Positions 1 to 8,762 of a stretch of DNA of 52,031 bases are shown piece by piece (the stretch's first letter is position 1; every line of letters starts with the position of its first letter). The notes below the pieces were generated by a model that was given only the letters and a program-made list of their open reading frames with translations, ran no database searches and was not told where the DNA came from. Both the position numbers and the translations under genes were made by a program. Location of the stretch: positions 1 to 52,031 of the forward strand of contig NZ_LNXS01000027.1 in NCBI RefSeq assembly GCF_001467525.1, read 5' to 3'. The stretch is from Legionella anisa. Its GTDB lineage: Bacteria; Pseudomonadota; Gammaproteobacteria; Legionellales; Legionellaceae.

Positions 1-54
1 CCCTTTGGCTCTGTTTGCAAAAGGGAATTTAAAAAAATGAGAGGATCACTCAGG

Positions 55-80
55 GCTTCGCCTGCACCCAGGCTACATTA
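55..80. repeat. REP-like repeat, half copy A
   Basis: It contains CTGCACCCAGGCTACATTA, the right half of the palindromic repeat found complete at 4847-4931 and 17540-17595. Only one arm is present. Confidence 0.6.
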
Positions 81-141
81 CTGTTATCCCTGTAGACTTA
101 GAATACTTATTTTCCTGGTTAAATTTTGTTAGGAACTCTCA

Positions 142-200
142 GGGCTTGTCCGCGGGGTCTAGTGTTTAGTGCAGATCTCCTGGATCCCGCGGACAAGCCC
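142..200. repeat. Inverted repeat with 15-nt arms
   Basis: The left arm GGGCTTGTCCGCGGG (142-156) is the exact reverse complement of the right arm CCCGCGGACAAGCCC (186-200), separated by 29 nt. It is more GC-rich than its surroundings and looks like a dispersed palindromic element, not a gene-specific terminator, because no T-tract follows. Confidence 0.65.
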
Positions 201-370
201 GAGAACAAGTCGTGGGGGAGGGACGTTGGAGTAGAGCTGGCCAGGTTTTTCAGTGATGTGTAGAAGATTCAGTTCGTAGTACCCAGGCTCTAAGGAACGA
301 GATTCTTGCAGAACAGTATTTTTAAAGTAGAATGAGGGTACATCATAATTATTCATTGAGTTAGCCATTC

Positions 371-2506
371 ATGTTGCAGCATTACAAAACCCAAGGGGGC
401 GTTGAAATAGAGTGCTCTCAGATCACTCTAGAGTACCAACAAGGTATTGAAAATCTTCTTGAGCATTTAGATTCACAAAGAGGAGCATTATTTGCTTCAA
501 GTTTTGAATATCCAGGACGTTATACCTGTTGGGATATCGGTTTTTATAATCCGCCTCTAGCTGTTATTTGCAAACAGAATGTAATTCAAATTGATGCGTT
601 AAATCATCGTGGCAAAATATTATTAACGTTTATTATTCCATTATTGGAAAATGAAGCGTCTTTAGAAGTTGTGGCGCAAAATAATGAATCCTTGCAAATC
701 AAAATTAAGGCATCTGAACGGGTTTTCAGTGAAGAGGAGCGCAGTCAACAGCCCTCAGTATTTACGGTAATCCGTTTGATATTGTCTTTTTTTAAATTGG
801 AAAATGAATCATATTTGGGATTATATGGCGCTTTAGGTTTTGATTTGATTTTTCAATTTGAAGAGTTACAAAAGCATAAAGAAAGAGAGCTGTCCCAAAG
901 AGATATGGTTCTTTATCTACCTGATGAAATTTATGTAGTCAATCATCGCAAAGAAGAAGCTTTTCTTCGACGTTATGATTTTCAATTTAAAGGTCAATCA
1001 ACAAAATCTTTGCCGAGAGAGGGAGTTTCTGAAGGATACCAATCACCTAATAAACCCGACAAAGAATGTGATCATATGCCAGGTGAATATGCTCAGGTTG
1101 TAAATACGGCCAAGGAGCGTTTTGCTTGTGGTGATTTGTTTGAAGTAGTTCCAAGCCAGACTTTTTACACCCATTATAAAGAGCAACCTTCTTCTTTATT
1201 CAAACAAATGCGTCGATTAAACCCTTCCCCTTATGGTTTTTTTATTAATTTGGGTGATGGGGAGTATTTGGTTGGTGCGTCTCCTGAAATGTATGTACGA
1301 GTTCAGGGAAGAAGGGTTGAAACGTGCCCCATTTCCGGAACGATTAAACGGGGCGCTGATGCAATTGAGGATGCAGAAAATATTCAGATCTTACTGGATT
1401 CAAAAAAAGAAGAATCTGAATTAACCATGTGTACTGATGTGGATAGAAATGATAAATCCCGAATTTGTGAAGCAGGCTCAGTGAAAGTTATTGGTCGTAG
1501 ACAAATTGAAATGTATTCACGATTGATTCATACCGTGGATCATGTTGAAGGCATTTTAAGGGAAAACTTTGATGCTGTAGATGCTTTTTTAACTCATATG
1601 TGGGTTGTTACTGTAACGGGTGCGCCTAAAATTTGGGCTCTTAACTTTATTGAAAAACATGAAAAATCTCCTCGCAAGTGGTATGCCGGTGCGGTGGGTT
1701 GGTTTGGTTTCGATGGAAATTTAAATACAGGTTTGGTTTTAAGAACCGTACGTATCGAAAAAGGAGTTGCTGAAATTCGTGTAGGCGCCACATTGCTTTA
1801 TGATTCAGTTCCTGAATCTGAAGAACAGGAAACACGCTTAAAAGCATCTGCTTTTTTAGACATGTTGCAAAAGCGAGAAGCCAACATCCAGGCAGTGACA
1901 ACGAAGTTGCCTTTGATTGGAAAAGGCAAGCACGTCTTACTTATCGATCATCAGGATTCTTTTGTACATACTTTAGCAAATTATTTCCGGCAAACCGGGG
2001 CGGAGGTGAGCACAATTCGGTTTGATAGGGCTTTACATTATTTACAAAATCAAAAGTATGACCTGGTGGTTTTATCGCCAGGACCTGGTAAACCCAGTGA
2101 CTTTAATCTATCTCAAACAATTGCCGCTGCTGCCTCTCGTCATATCCCTTTGTTCGGAGTATGTTTGGGTTTGCAAGGAATTGTTGAGCATTTTGGTGGC
2201 ATTTTGGATGTTCTAGAATATCCCATGCACGGCAAGCCATCCATTATAAACGTTGTAGACAATCCAAAAATATTCTCGGGTTTGGGGGAGCACTTTAAAG
2301 CAGGGAGGTACCACTCACTCTATGCACGTTTAAATGCGATACCTAAAGAGTTGAAGGTTACAGCGATGAGTGATGATGGGATTGTGATGGCTATTTCGCA
2401 TCAGCAGTTACCCATTCATGCAGTTCAATTTCATCCTGAAACTATATTGTCTTTAGTAAATCAAGCCGGACTCAAAATTATTAACAATTTGATGGGGATG
2501 ATTTAA
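371..2506 (+). CDS. trpE(G): Anthranilate synthase, fused TrpE(G) components I and II
   Basis: Converts chorismate and glutamine to anthranilate, the first committed step of tryptophan synthesis. The 711-residue protein is a fusion. The N-terminal two-thirds is the chorismate-binding TrpE part, with NPSPYGFFIN near 285, the GTIKRGAD motif near 323 and TVTGAPK near 414. The C-terminal part from about 520 is a class I glutamine amidotransferase with nucleophile Cys598 (GVCLGLQG) and the His688/Glu690 pair (FHPE). The opening segment (EYPGRYTCWDIGF) is typical of the rhizobial-type TrpE(G), about 720-730 residues. The N-terminus sits beside a repeat region, and no Trp-rich leader peptide is visible upstream. 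The next gene starts 4 nt after the stop, so the two are probably co-transcribed. The family call is secure; whether it serves tryptophan or a secondary product cannot be read here. Confidence 0.93.
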   Translation: MLQHYKTQGGVEIECSQITLEYQQGIENLLEHLDSQRGALFASSFEYPGRYTCWDIGFYNPPLAVICKQNVIQIDALNHRGKILLTFIIPLLENEASLEVVAQNNESLQIKIKASERVFSEEERSQQPSVFTVIRLILSFFKLENESYLGLYGALGFDLIFQFEELQKHKERELSQRDMVLYLPDEIYVVNHRKEEAFLRRYDFQFKGQSTKSLPREGVSEGYQSPNKPDKECDHMPGEYAQVVNTAKERFACGDLFEVVPSQTFYTHYKEQPSSLFKQMRRLNPSPYGFFINLGDGEYLVGASPEMYVRVQGRRVETCPISGTIKRGADAIEDAENIQILLDSKKEESELTMCTDVDRNDKSRICEAGSVKVIGRRQIEMYSRLIHTVDHVEGILRENFDAVDAFLTHMWVVTVTGAPKIWALNFIEKHEKSPRKWYAGAVGWFGFDGNLNTGLVLRTVRIEKGVAEIRVGATLLYDSVPESEEQETRLKASAFLDMLQKREANIQAVTTKLPLIGKGKHVLLIDHQDSFVHTLANYFRQTGAEVSTIRFDRALHYLQNQKYDLVVLSPGPGKPSDFNLSQTIAAAASRHIPLFGVCLGLQGIVEHFGGILDVLEYPMHGKPSIINVVDNPKIFSGLGEHFKAGRYHSLYARLNAIPKELKVTAMSDDGIVMAISHQQLPIHAVQFHPETILSLVNQAGLKIINNLMGMI

Positions 2507-2510
2507 CGTA

Positions 2511-3818
2511 ATGCGCAATAAGATATTAATGCTTTACGCTGTATCTTTTGTTTTAGGCATTGTAGTTGGCCTTGTCGGTTCAACATTTCGCTTGTCAATA
2601 GATTTATTGGGTAACTCGCTCGATAATTTTTTTCATTTTCTTAGTCTTCATGGGTGGCCGGCCGGATTGATTTCAGGATTGGTTTCAATGATTATGGTTT
2701 ATGCTGCATATTTTGTAGTGAAGCAGTTTGCACCTGAAGCATCAGGAAGCGGTGTGCCGGAGATTGAAGGCGCATTACTCCATTTAAGACGCATATCTTG
2801 GCGCCGCTTATTACCTGTAAAATTCTTTTTTGGTATTTTGGTACTCTCTGCCAAAATGATTTTGGGACGAGAGGGACCCACGATCCACATTGGAGGTAGT
2901 TTAGGAGAAATGCTGGGAGGTTTATTCAACCTGACGCGGCGTAGAAAGGACAGTTTAATTGCCGCAGGGGCTGCTGCAGGCTTAGCAGTTGCATTTAATG
3001 CTCCTCTAGCAGGGGTTATCTTTGTCATGGAAGAAATGCGAAATCAGTTCAACTATTCTTTTACCAGTTTCAGTATGGTGGTTATTTGCTGCATCACAGC
3101 TACAGTCATACTTGAATTGATAATTGGTCCCCAGCCTACGATCCCAATGAATGTATTTGAATTTCCTCATCTTGATTCTTTATGGCTATTTGCTCTGTTT
3201 GGTATTGTGGTAGGCTTTGTAGGACTTTTATTTAATCTCTCATTAATAGGTACCCTAACGCTCCTGGAGAAACTTTCTTCAAGACAAAAAACATATTACG
3301 TCTTGGCTGTAGGATTTTTGATTGGCTATTTAGCAGTACATCATCCAGAAGCTGTAGGTGGTGGCATGCACATTATTCATCAGGCATTAACCCTGTCACC
3401 AGGATTTGGTTTTTTGTTCTTTCTTTTAGTAGTACGATTTATAGGAACCATGGCCTGCTATGGAACCGCAGTTCCGGGAGGAATTTTTGCCCCGATACTA
3501 TCTTTAGGTACACTTCTTGGTTTGGCGATATTCCATATTTTAGAAATTTTGCATATTGACTTTTTAACCCAACCGGGGATGTTTGCAGTGGCGGGAATGG
3601 CTGCACTTTTTGCCTCATCTACGCGCTCACCAATAACCGGAGCAGTATTGGTGGTAGAAATGACTCATAATTATTATTTAATCTTTCCGGTAATGATGGC
3701 ATGCATTACCGCAACGATTGTGCTCCAGCTCACCCCCAATGGGCCTATCTATGAGCAATTATTAAATCGAGCTCTTAGTTTGGATGTTTCGAGAAAGAAA
3801 ATTGCATCTAGTAAATAA
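2511..3818 (+). CDS. clcA: ClC-family chloride/proton antiporter
   Basis: Multi-pass inner-membrane ClC protein of 435 residues, slightly shorter than E. coli ClcA (473). All three selectivity motifs are present: GSGVPEIEG at about 79, GREGP at 119-123 with the gating glutamate Glu121, and AVPGGIFAP near 323. Glu175 in FVMEEM corresponds to the internal proton glutamate of ClcA, which supports Cl-/H+ exchange over a passive channel. There is no C-terminal CBS pair. In E. coli such exchangers support extreme acid resistance; here the role is inferred. It follows trpE(G) by 4 nt, an unusual partner, and is followed by a half REP copy. Confidence 0.93.
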   Translation: MRNKILMLYAVSFVLGIVVGLVGSTFRLSIDLLGNSLDNFFHFLSLHGWPAGLISGLVSMIMVYAAYFVVKQFAPEASGSGVPEIEGALLHLRRISWRRLLPVKFFFGILVLSAKMILGREGPTIHIGGSLGEMLGGLFNLTRRRKDSLIAAGAAAGLAVAFNAPLAGVIFVMEEMRNQFNYSFTSFSMVVICCITATVILELIIGPQPTIPMNVFEFPHLDSLWLFALFGIVVGFVGLLFNLSLIGTLTLLEKLSSRQKTYYVLAVGFLIGYLAVHHPEAVGGGMHIIHQALTLSPGFGFLFFLLVVRFIGTMACYGTAVPGGIFAPILSLGTLLGLAIFHILEILHIDFLTQPGMFAVAGMAALFASSTRSPITGAVLVVEMTHNYYLIFPVMMACITATIVLQLTPNGPIYEQLLNRALSLDVSRKKIASSK

Positions 3819-3821
3819 AAT

Positions 3822-3842
3822 ACTGCACCCAGGCTACATTAC
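3822..3842. repeat. REP-like repeat, half copy B
   Basis: CTGCACCCAGGCTACATTAC lies between the convergent ends of the ClC gene and the quinone oxidoreductase gene. It is almost identical to half copy A at 55-80. Confidence 0.6.
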
Positions 3843-3850
3843 ATCCGGCC

Positions 3851-4819
3851 TTAATCTACATGAACAATAATTTTGCCAAAATGTGCTCCTGATTGCATGT
3901 ATTGATGTGCTTCTTCAATTTGTTCCAGTTTAAATTCTGAATCAATAATGGGAGTCAATTTTTTTATTCTCAAGTTCTCTATCCACTCTTTATGAGCTTG
4001 ACTCCATAATTTATTTTTTTCTTCAAGCGATTGAGAACGAAGTACAAAGCCAATGATTTGCAATCTTTTGCGCATAATCAATGCAAGATTGCACTCCACT
4101 GAACTTCCCTTCAGACACGCAATCTGGATGAGCTTGCTTTTAGGCTTCAATAAATGCAGATGCTTATTAAAATAATCACCACCTATAAAATCAACAATTA
4201 AATCAACGCTGTGATCTTCAATTAAGTCTTCAAAATCCTGTTTATGATAATTAAACACCTGATCTGCACCAAGTTTAATTGCTTTTTCTACTTTCAAATC
4301 TGTTCCTGCGGTGGTAATTACATGAGCATGGATCAATTTTGCCATTTGAATTGCCAATGAGGCGATGCCGCTTCCTGCTCCATGAATAAGCAAGGTTTGT
4401 CCCGATTGGAGCTTTCCTAAATCGAATAAACTGGCATAAACGGTTGTTAGTGCTTCAGGAAGTGCTGCTGCAAGCGAATAACTCCAATTTTCAGGGATGT
4501 GTTGGGCTAGCGATTCTTCGACAGGACAAAATTCAGCATAAGCACCACTACCGACCAATCCATAAACTTTATCACCGGGTTTGAATTGAGTGACATTTGC
4601 ACCCACCTCGACTACTTCTCCGGCAACTTCCAGACCCAGAACATCTGATTCTCCGGGAGGAGGGGGGTATTTACCATAACGTTGCATGATATCTGCCCGA
4701 TTAAGGGCAGTCACTTTAACACCCACTAAAATTTGTGACTGACTGTATTCTGGCTTAGGACCATTCTTGATAATCAATCGACTGTGTGGGCCTGGATTTT
4801 CTATGTATACGTAGCGCAA
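3851..4819 (-). CDS. NAD(P)H quinone oxidoreductase, PIG3-type medium-chain reductase
   Basis: Zinc-free medium-chain dehydrogenase/reductase of the quinone oxidoreductase (PIG3/TIGR02824) group, 322 residues from the chosen start. The GroES-like N-terminal part carries ALNRADIMQRYGKYPPPPG and VLGLEVAGEV, and the Rossmann part carries LLIHGAGSGIASLAIQMAK. Likely a cytosolic NADPH-dependent reductase of quinones or aldehydes. The frame is open to a TTG at 4840, but the TTG at 4817-4819 is preferred: it gives MRYVYIENPG, matching the family start, and has AAGGA 7 nt upstream. It is convergent with the ClC gene and has a full REP copy directly upstream, so its promoter may lie close to or inside that repeat. 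Confidence 0.88.
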   Translation of the reverse strand: MRYVYIENPGPHSRLIIKNGPKPEYSQSQILVGVKVTALNRADIMQRYGKYPPPPGESDVLGLEVAGEVVEVGANVTQFKPGDKVYGLVGSGAYAEFCPVEESLAQHIPENWSYSLAAALPEALTTVYASLFDLGKLQSGQTLLIHGAGSGIASLAIQMAKLIHAHVITTAGTDLKVEKAIKLGADQVFNYHKQDFEDLIEDHSVDLIVDFIGGDYFNKHLHLLKPKSKLIQIACLKGSSVECNLALIMRKRLQIIGFVLRSQSLEEKNKLWSQAHKEWIENLRIKKLTPIIDSEFKLEQIEEAHQYMQSGAHFGKIIVHVD

Positions 4820-4846
4820 AATGGTTTCCTTAATTAACAATTAAAT

Positions 4847-4931
4847 GTAGCCTGGGTGCAGCGCAGCGGAACCCGGGGGTTCTTTTAGGGATAAGCTTTT
4901 GCAAACCCGAGTTCCGCTTCACCCAGGCTAC
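4847..4931. repeat. REP-like palindromic repeat, complete copy C
   Basis: The arms GTAGCCTGGGTG...CGGAACCCG and CGAGTTCCGCTTCACCCAGGCTAC face each other across a short spacer containing AAGCTTTTGC. It lies between divergent promoters (oxidoreductase on the minus strand, ugpA on the plus strand). Confidence 0.8.
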
Positions 4932-4950
4932 TTTACTTTAACGCAGACAC

Positions 4951-4978
4951 TTTACTTAAAAAAACATACCTATATAAT
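4951..4978 (+). promoter_or_regulatory. Candidate sigma-70 promoter for ugpA
   Basis: TTTACT (4951-4956), a 16-nt spacer and a perfect TATAAT (4973-4978) lie about 30 nt before the ugpA start. No other good pair is visible between the REP copy and the gene. Confidence 0.5.
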
Positions 4979-5008
4979 GCTTATACAGACCCTCTTATAT
5001 ATTGGGCA

Positions 5009-5887
5009 ATGGCTAAATTCAATCATCAACGTCTTTCTGCTTGGCTTTTTATCATTCCACAACTTATTGTTACCCTGATGTTTTTTATTTGGCCTGCATG
5101 TAATGCATTATTGCAGTCGTTCTTTTACACGGATGCTTTTGGCTTACATAAAAAGTTTGCAGGATTTTCCAATTTTGTGGATCTATTTCTTGATCCGAGT
5201 TATAGCAAGGCAATTGGGGTAACCTTTATTATTGCTTTGAGTGTGACTTTTTTCACAATGAGTTTAGGACTCCTTATGGCCATATTAGTGAATAATAGAG
5301 GCAAGACGCAAGGGGTTTACAAATCTTTATTAATTTGGCCTTATGCTATAGCTCCTGCAGTAGCAGCAATTTTATGGCGCTTTTTATGCCATCCCACTTT
5401 AGGATGGCTGACGCAGCTTTTGCAATTATTAGGGATTAATTTTGACTATGTAAATAATGTAAACCAAGCATTTTCAGTAATTATTCTCACTGCCAGTTGG
5501 CAACAGTTCAGCTATAATTTTCTATTTTATCTCGCAGCGCTCAAAGCGGTTCCTTCGTCATTAATTGATGCGGCGATTATTGATGGTGCCTCTGGATGGC
5601 AACGTTTTTGGCAAATTATTTTTCCACTTTTATCACCAACTACTTTTTTCTTGCTCATTATCAATTTAATGTATGGTTTTTTTGATACTTTTGGCATTAT
5701 TCAAGTGATGACGCATGGCGGACCTGGGAACAGTACGACTAATTTGATTTATAAGGTATATCAAGATGGATTTGAGGGAATGGATTTGGGAAGTTCGTCA
5801 GCGCAATCAGTACTGCTGATGTTTATTGTAATTATTGTTTCTTTAGTGCAATTTAGATACCTCGAAAAAAAGGTTCATTACGCATGA
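5009..5887 (+). CDS. ugpA: sn-Glycerol-3-phosphate ABC transporter, permease UgpA
   Basis: Inner-membrane permease of the glycerol-3-phosphate importer, 292 residues, the usual size. The N-terminal membrane segment (WLFIIPQLIVTLMFFIWPA) and further helices frame a binding-protein-dependent permease domain. The EAA loop, AAIIDGASGWQRFWQIIFPLL, lies near 190 and contacts the ATPase. The stop overlaps the ugpE start by 4 nt (ATGA), so translation is coupled. The ribosome binding site is weak (TTGGGC). The usual first gene, ugpB for the periplasmic binding protein, is absent upstream, where only a REP copy and a promoter are seen. Confidence 0.92.
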   Translation: MAKFNHQRLSAWLFIIPQLIVTLMFFIWPACNALLQSFFYTDAFGLHKKFAGFSNFVDLFLDPSYSKAIGVTFIIALSVTFFTMSLGLLMAILVNNRGKTQGVYKSLLIWPYAIAPAVAAILWRFLCHPTLGWLTQLLQLLGINFDYVNNVNQAFSVIILTASWQQFSYNFLFYLAALKAVPSSLIDAAIIDGASGWQRFWQIIFPLLSPTTFFLLIINLMYGFFDTFGIIQVMTHGGPGNSTTNLIYKVYQDGFEGMDLGSSSAQSVLLMFIVIIVSLVQFRYLEKKVHYA

Positions 5888-6714
5888 AATCATATTTCGC
5901 TCGTCTTTTCCAGCATGGTTTTTTATGCTTTTTTGTGATTTTGATGTTGTTGCCTGTTTATTTGGCTCTTGTCGCTGCCAGTAATGAAGGTAGCGCTATG
6001 ATGCAATCTCATATTCCTATGGTTCCAGGGGGGTTATTATTCAAGAATTTGAAAGCTGTGATGACCGAAGGCTTGTCGGTTACAGGCGGGGAACCTATTA
6101 CTTCGATGTTGTTAAATAGTTTTTTTATGGCTCTAACCATTGCTTTGGGAAAGATTGTTTTTGCCTTAGGCTCAGCCTTTGCGTTGGTTTATTTTGATTT
6201 TCCTTTTAAAAAATTATGTTTTGCATTGATCTTTACTACGATGATGTTGCCCATTGAGGTCAGGATTGTACCTACCTTTCAGGTTGTTGCTTCATTTGGA
6301 TTATTAAATTCATTTACTGGGCTAACGTTACCTCTATTTGTCTCTGCAACCGGAACTTTTTTATTTCGTCAGTTTTTTAAAACCATACCGGCTGAACTTG
6401 TTGATGCAGCAAAACTAGATGGGGCAGGTGCTGTACGTTTCTTTTTTGATATTGTTTTACCTTTATCCAAAACGCAAGTTGCATCATTATTTGTCATTTT
6501 GTTCGTGTACGGTTGGAATCAGTATCTTTGGCCATTAGTGATTACTACGGAGACAAAAATGGCTACAGTAGTTATGGGGATTCGCTATTTAGCTGGAGTA
6601 GCAGATCAAGTTCCACAATGGCACTACATTATGGCTGTTGCATTGATTGCTTTGGTTCCGCCTTGTATGGTGGTCATGTTAATGCAGCGCTGGTTTGAAA
6701 AAGGGTTAAAGTAA
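5884..6714 (+). CDS. ugpE: sn-Glycerol-3-phosphate ABC transporter, permease UgpE
   Basis: Second membrane subunit of the Ugp importer, 276 residues. The start codon overlaps the ugpA stop, and ugpC begins 2 nt after this gene. The EAA loop (LVDAAKLDGAGAVRFFFDIVLP) is present near 180, and the C-terminus ends in QRWFEKGLK, typical for UgpE (family about 280 residues). It pairs with UgpA to form the translocation path and docks with UgpC. Confidence 0.92.
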   Translation: MKSYFARLFQHGFLCFFVILMLLPVYLALVAASNEGSAMMQSHIPMVPGGLLFKNLKAVMTEGLSVTGGEPITSMLLNSFFMALTIALGKIVFALGSAFALVYFDFPFKKLCFALIFTTMMLPIEVRIVPTFQVVASFGLLNSFTGLTLPLFVSATGTFLFRQFFKTIPAELVDAAKLDGAGAVRFFFDIVLPLSKTQVASLFVILFVYGWNQYLWPLVITTETKMATVVMGIRYLAGVADQVPQWHYIMAVALIALVPPCMVVMLMQRWFEKGLK

Positions 6715-6716
6715 GC

Positions 6717-7808
6717 ATGGCAACAGTCAGTCTCATTGACGTTTCAAAAAGCGTCGGCGCAACAACGATTCTGGATAAAGTAAACGTTAGCATCAAAAAA
6801 GGCGAGTTTATGGTGATTGTTGGTCCTTCTGGGTGTGGCAAAACTACATTATTACGCTTAATTGCTGGTTTGGATGATTTAAGTTCGGGTTCGATTTTGA
6901 TTAATGAGCAATGTGTCAATAAAATACCTGCAGCGAAAAGAGATATGGCTATGGTTTTTCAAAATTATGCTCTTTATCCTCATATGAGTGTATTTGAAAA
7001 TATGGCTTATGGATTAAAAATGAGGCGTTTTAAGAAAGCGGATATTAAGCAACGAGTCGATGAAGCAGCTCAATTGTTGCATTTAACTCCTTATTTAGAG
7101 CGTAAACCACAGGCACTTTCCGGTGGACAAAAACAAAGAGTTGCGATGGGAAGGGCTATGGTTCGTTCTCCGGCTGTTTTTTTATTTGATGAGCCTTTAT
7201 CCAATCTGGATGCAAAATTACGTACAGAAATGCGTCATGAGATTCGCCGTTTACATCAACAATTAAATACTACCAGTTTGTATGTAACTCATGATCAAAC
7301 TGAAGCAATGACTATGGCGGACCGTGTTATGGTACTTAATCAAGGAGTTGTTGAGCAGATAGGTACTCCCCAGGAACTGTATCAAAATCCTGCTACCTTA
7401 TTCGTTGCAGGATTCACAGGGCATTATCCTTTGAACATAGTATCTGGTGTCTTCGATAAAAATAGCAATACAGTACAAACAGATATGGGAGTTGATTATC
7501 TTATCCCCGAATTGGCACAGAATTTTGAAGATAAGGACGAGCTCATTATGGCAATTCGAGCGGAACATGTTGGGCTTAGTTCTGAAAACAATCCACAAAG
7601 TATCTCAATTCATGTCGAGTTTGTAGATAATATGGGTGCAGACAAATTAATACATGCGACATGTATCAAGAATAATCAGCCTCTTAATTTGCGTGTTACT
7701 GCGGATCAACACATTTCGAGTGGACAACTCTGGGTTGAGCTACCTAAAATTAAATTACATCTTTTTCATCGTAAGTCTGGAAAACGTATTGGAGAATGGC
7801 GTGAGTAA
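6717..7808 (+). CDS. ugpC: sn-Glycerol-3-phosphate ABC transporter, ATPase UgpC
   Basis: ATP-binding subunit, 363 residues. Walker A GPSGCGKTT lies near 39, the Q-loop within MAMVFQNYALYPHMS, the signature LSGGQKQRVAMGRA near 137, Walker B VFLFDEPLSNLDAKLR near 157, and the switch histidine in YVTHDQTEAMTMADR. The C-terminal 120 residues form the OB-fold regulatory domain of the MalK/UgpC group. The A-E-C order matches E. coli ugpBAEC minus B. Its stop overlaps the GTG start of the DUF1189 gene by 8 nt. A general carbohydrate importer ATPase is the only alternative, but the neighbouring permeases favour Ugp. Confidence 0.92.
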   Translation: MATVSLIDVSKSVGATTILDKVNVSIKKGEFMVIVGPSGCGKTTLLRLIAGLDDLSSGSILINEQCVNKIPAAKRDMAMVFQNYALYPHMSVFENMAYGLKMRRFKKADIKQRVDEAAQLLHLTPYLERKPQALSGGQKQRVAMGRAMVRSPAVFLFDEPLSNLDAKLRTEMRHEIRRLHQQLNTTSLYVTHDQTEAMTMADRVMVLNQGVVEQIGTPQELYQNPATLFVAGFTGHYPLNIVSGVFDKNSNTVQTDMGVDYLIPELAQNFEDKDELIMAIRAEHVGLSSENNPQSISIHVEFVDNMGADKLIHATCIKNNQPLNLRVTADQHISSGQLWVELPKIKLHLFHRKSGKRIGEWRE

Positions 7809-8679
7809 AGAAAAAAGCAAACAACTAAAACCAATTGATACACCAGTCTATCGCTATTGGTCAGCATTGTATAAGTCTTTCTATTCACGACGTCTTTATG
7901 TGGATGTGGGAAAACGTTGGCGAGGGTTTGGTATTCTCTATCTCTTGTTGACCATCGCCTTATTAACAATTCCTTTTGCTTTAAGAATGAGCTTTAGCCT
8001 GAATCAGGCGTTTAAAGAACAAATTACGGAGCCTTTATCAAGGATTCCTGTTTTTTATATACAAAATGGAGAGGTTTCTTTTGATAAACCCATGCCTTAT
8101 TTGATCAAAAATGATCAAGGAGAAGTAGTTATTGCTATTGATACAACAGGAAAAATCAATGATTTCCCTTCCCAATATCCTTACCTCTCGATTTTGATTA
8201 ACAAAAATAAAATTTCTCTTAGAGTGCCCAGTTTGAAACTTTTTAATATGGCGGAAACAAAACCCAGTAAAGGGACTCCATTTGTCCAAACTTTTGATAA
8301 AGGAACTAATCTAGTATTTGATGGTAAAAAAATTGCAGAAGAAAATTCAATTAAAAATGTGACTTTTTATTCACAACTAATGATTTATCCTATGGTTGTA
8401 GCCATGTTATTTTCAATTTTCATCATTCTTTTCCTGGTCTTAGCTTTTTTAGGACAAGTTTTTTCAAATATATTCTTTTCTTTTAATGTAACCTTTGCCC
8501 AATCATGCCGGCTTTTAGCTGTTGCTGGAACCCCTATGTTATTGCTGCTACTGGCCATGCTCACACTCAATTCAATTTTTATGGGTTCGGGTTACATTTT
8601 ATTCGCATTGCTTACTTTCTATTACAGCTTTGCACTTTATTCTCTACGCGCAGAAAGCAGACGCCTTGCCATTTTATAA
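7801..8679 (+). CDS. DUF1189 family membrane protein
   Basis: The longest open frame begins at 7654 inside ugpC, but the GTG at 7801 has GGAG 6 nt upstream and gives a sensible 292-residue protein, so it is chosen. It has one membrane segment near 45-65 (FGILYLLLTIALLTIPFAL), an exported region of about 120 residues, then three or four membrane segments from about 195 to the end. This architecture matches DUF1189 proteins, whose function is unknown. The 8-nt overlap with ugpC implies translational coupling, so it may act with the glycerol-3-phosphate importer, but nothing in the sequence shows how. Confidence 0.8.
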   Translation: MSKEKSKQLKPIDTPVYRYWSALYKSFYSRRLYVDVGKRWRGFGILYLLLTIALLTIPFALRMSFSLNQAFKEQITEPLSRIPVFYIQNGEVSFDKPMPYLIKNDQGEVVIAIDTTGKINDFPSQYPYLSILINKNKISLRVPSLKLFNMAETKPSKGTPFVQTFDKGTNLVFDGKKIAEENSIKNVTFYSQLMIYPMVVAMLFSIFIILFLVLAFLGQVFSNIFFSFNVTFAQSCRLLAVAGTPMLLLLLAMLTLNSIFMGSGYILFALLTFYYSFALYSLRAESRRLAIL

Positions 8680-8762
8680 GAAATTGTATTTTGTTGTCAT
8701 GGAGTTGGAATTAAACCGTTTACGGAATTAATAAATATGGAGCATATGCACGTGGTGACTTT

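Larger units (their letters stand above)
1..370. other. Intergenic region with repeats, left edge of window
   Basis: No credible gene is visible before the start at 371. The stretch holds a half-copy of the REP-like repeat (55-80) and a separate inverted repeat (142-200). The bases at 1-27 can form a small CCCTTT/AAAAGGG hairpin, which may belong to the 3' end of a gene outside the window. A 69-codon minus-strand frame at 159-368 has no ribosome binding site and ends inside the inverted repeat, so it is not called. Confidence 0.6.

Noticed and set aside
159..368. 69-codon minus-strand frame before trpE(G)
   Set aside because: No ribosome binding site, start overlaps the trpE(G) leader, and the last third lies in an inverted repeat.
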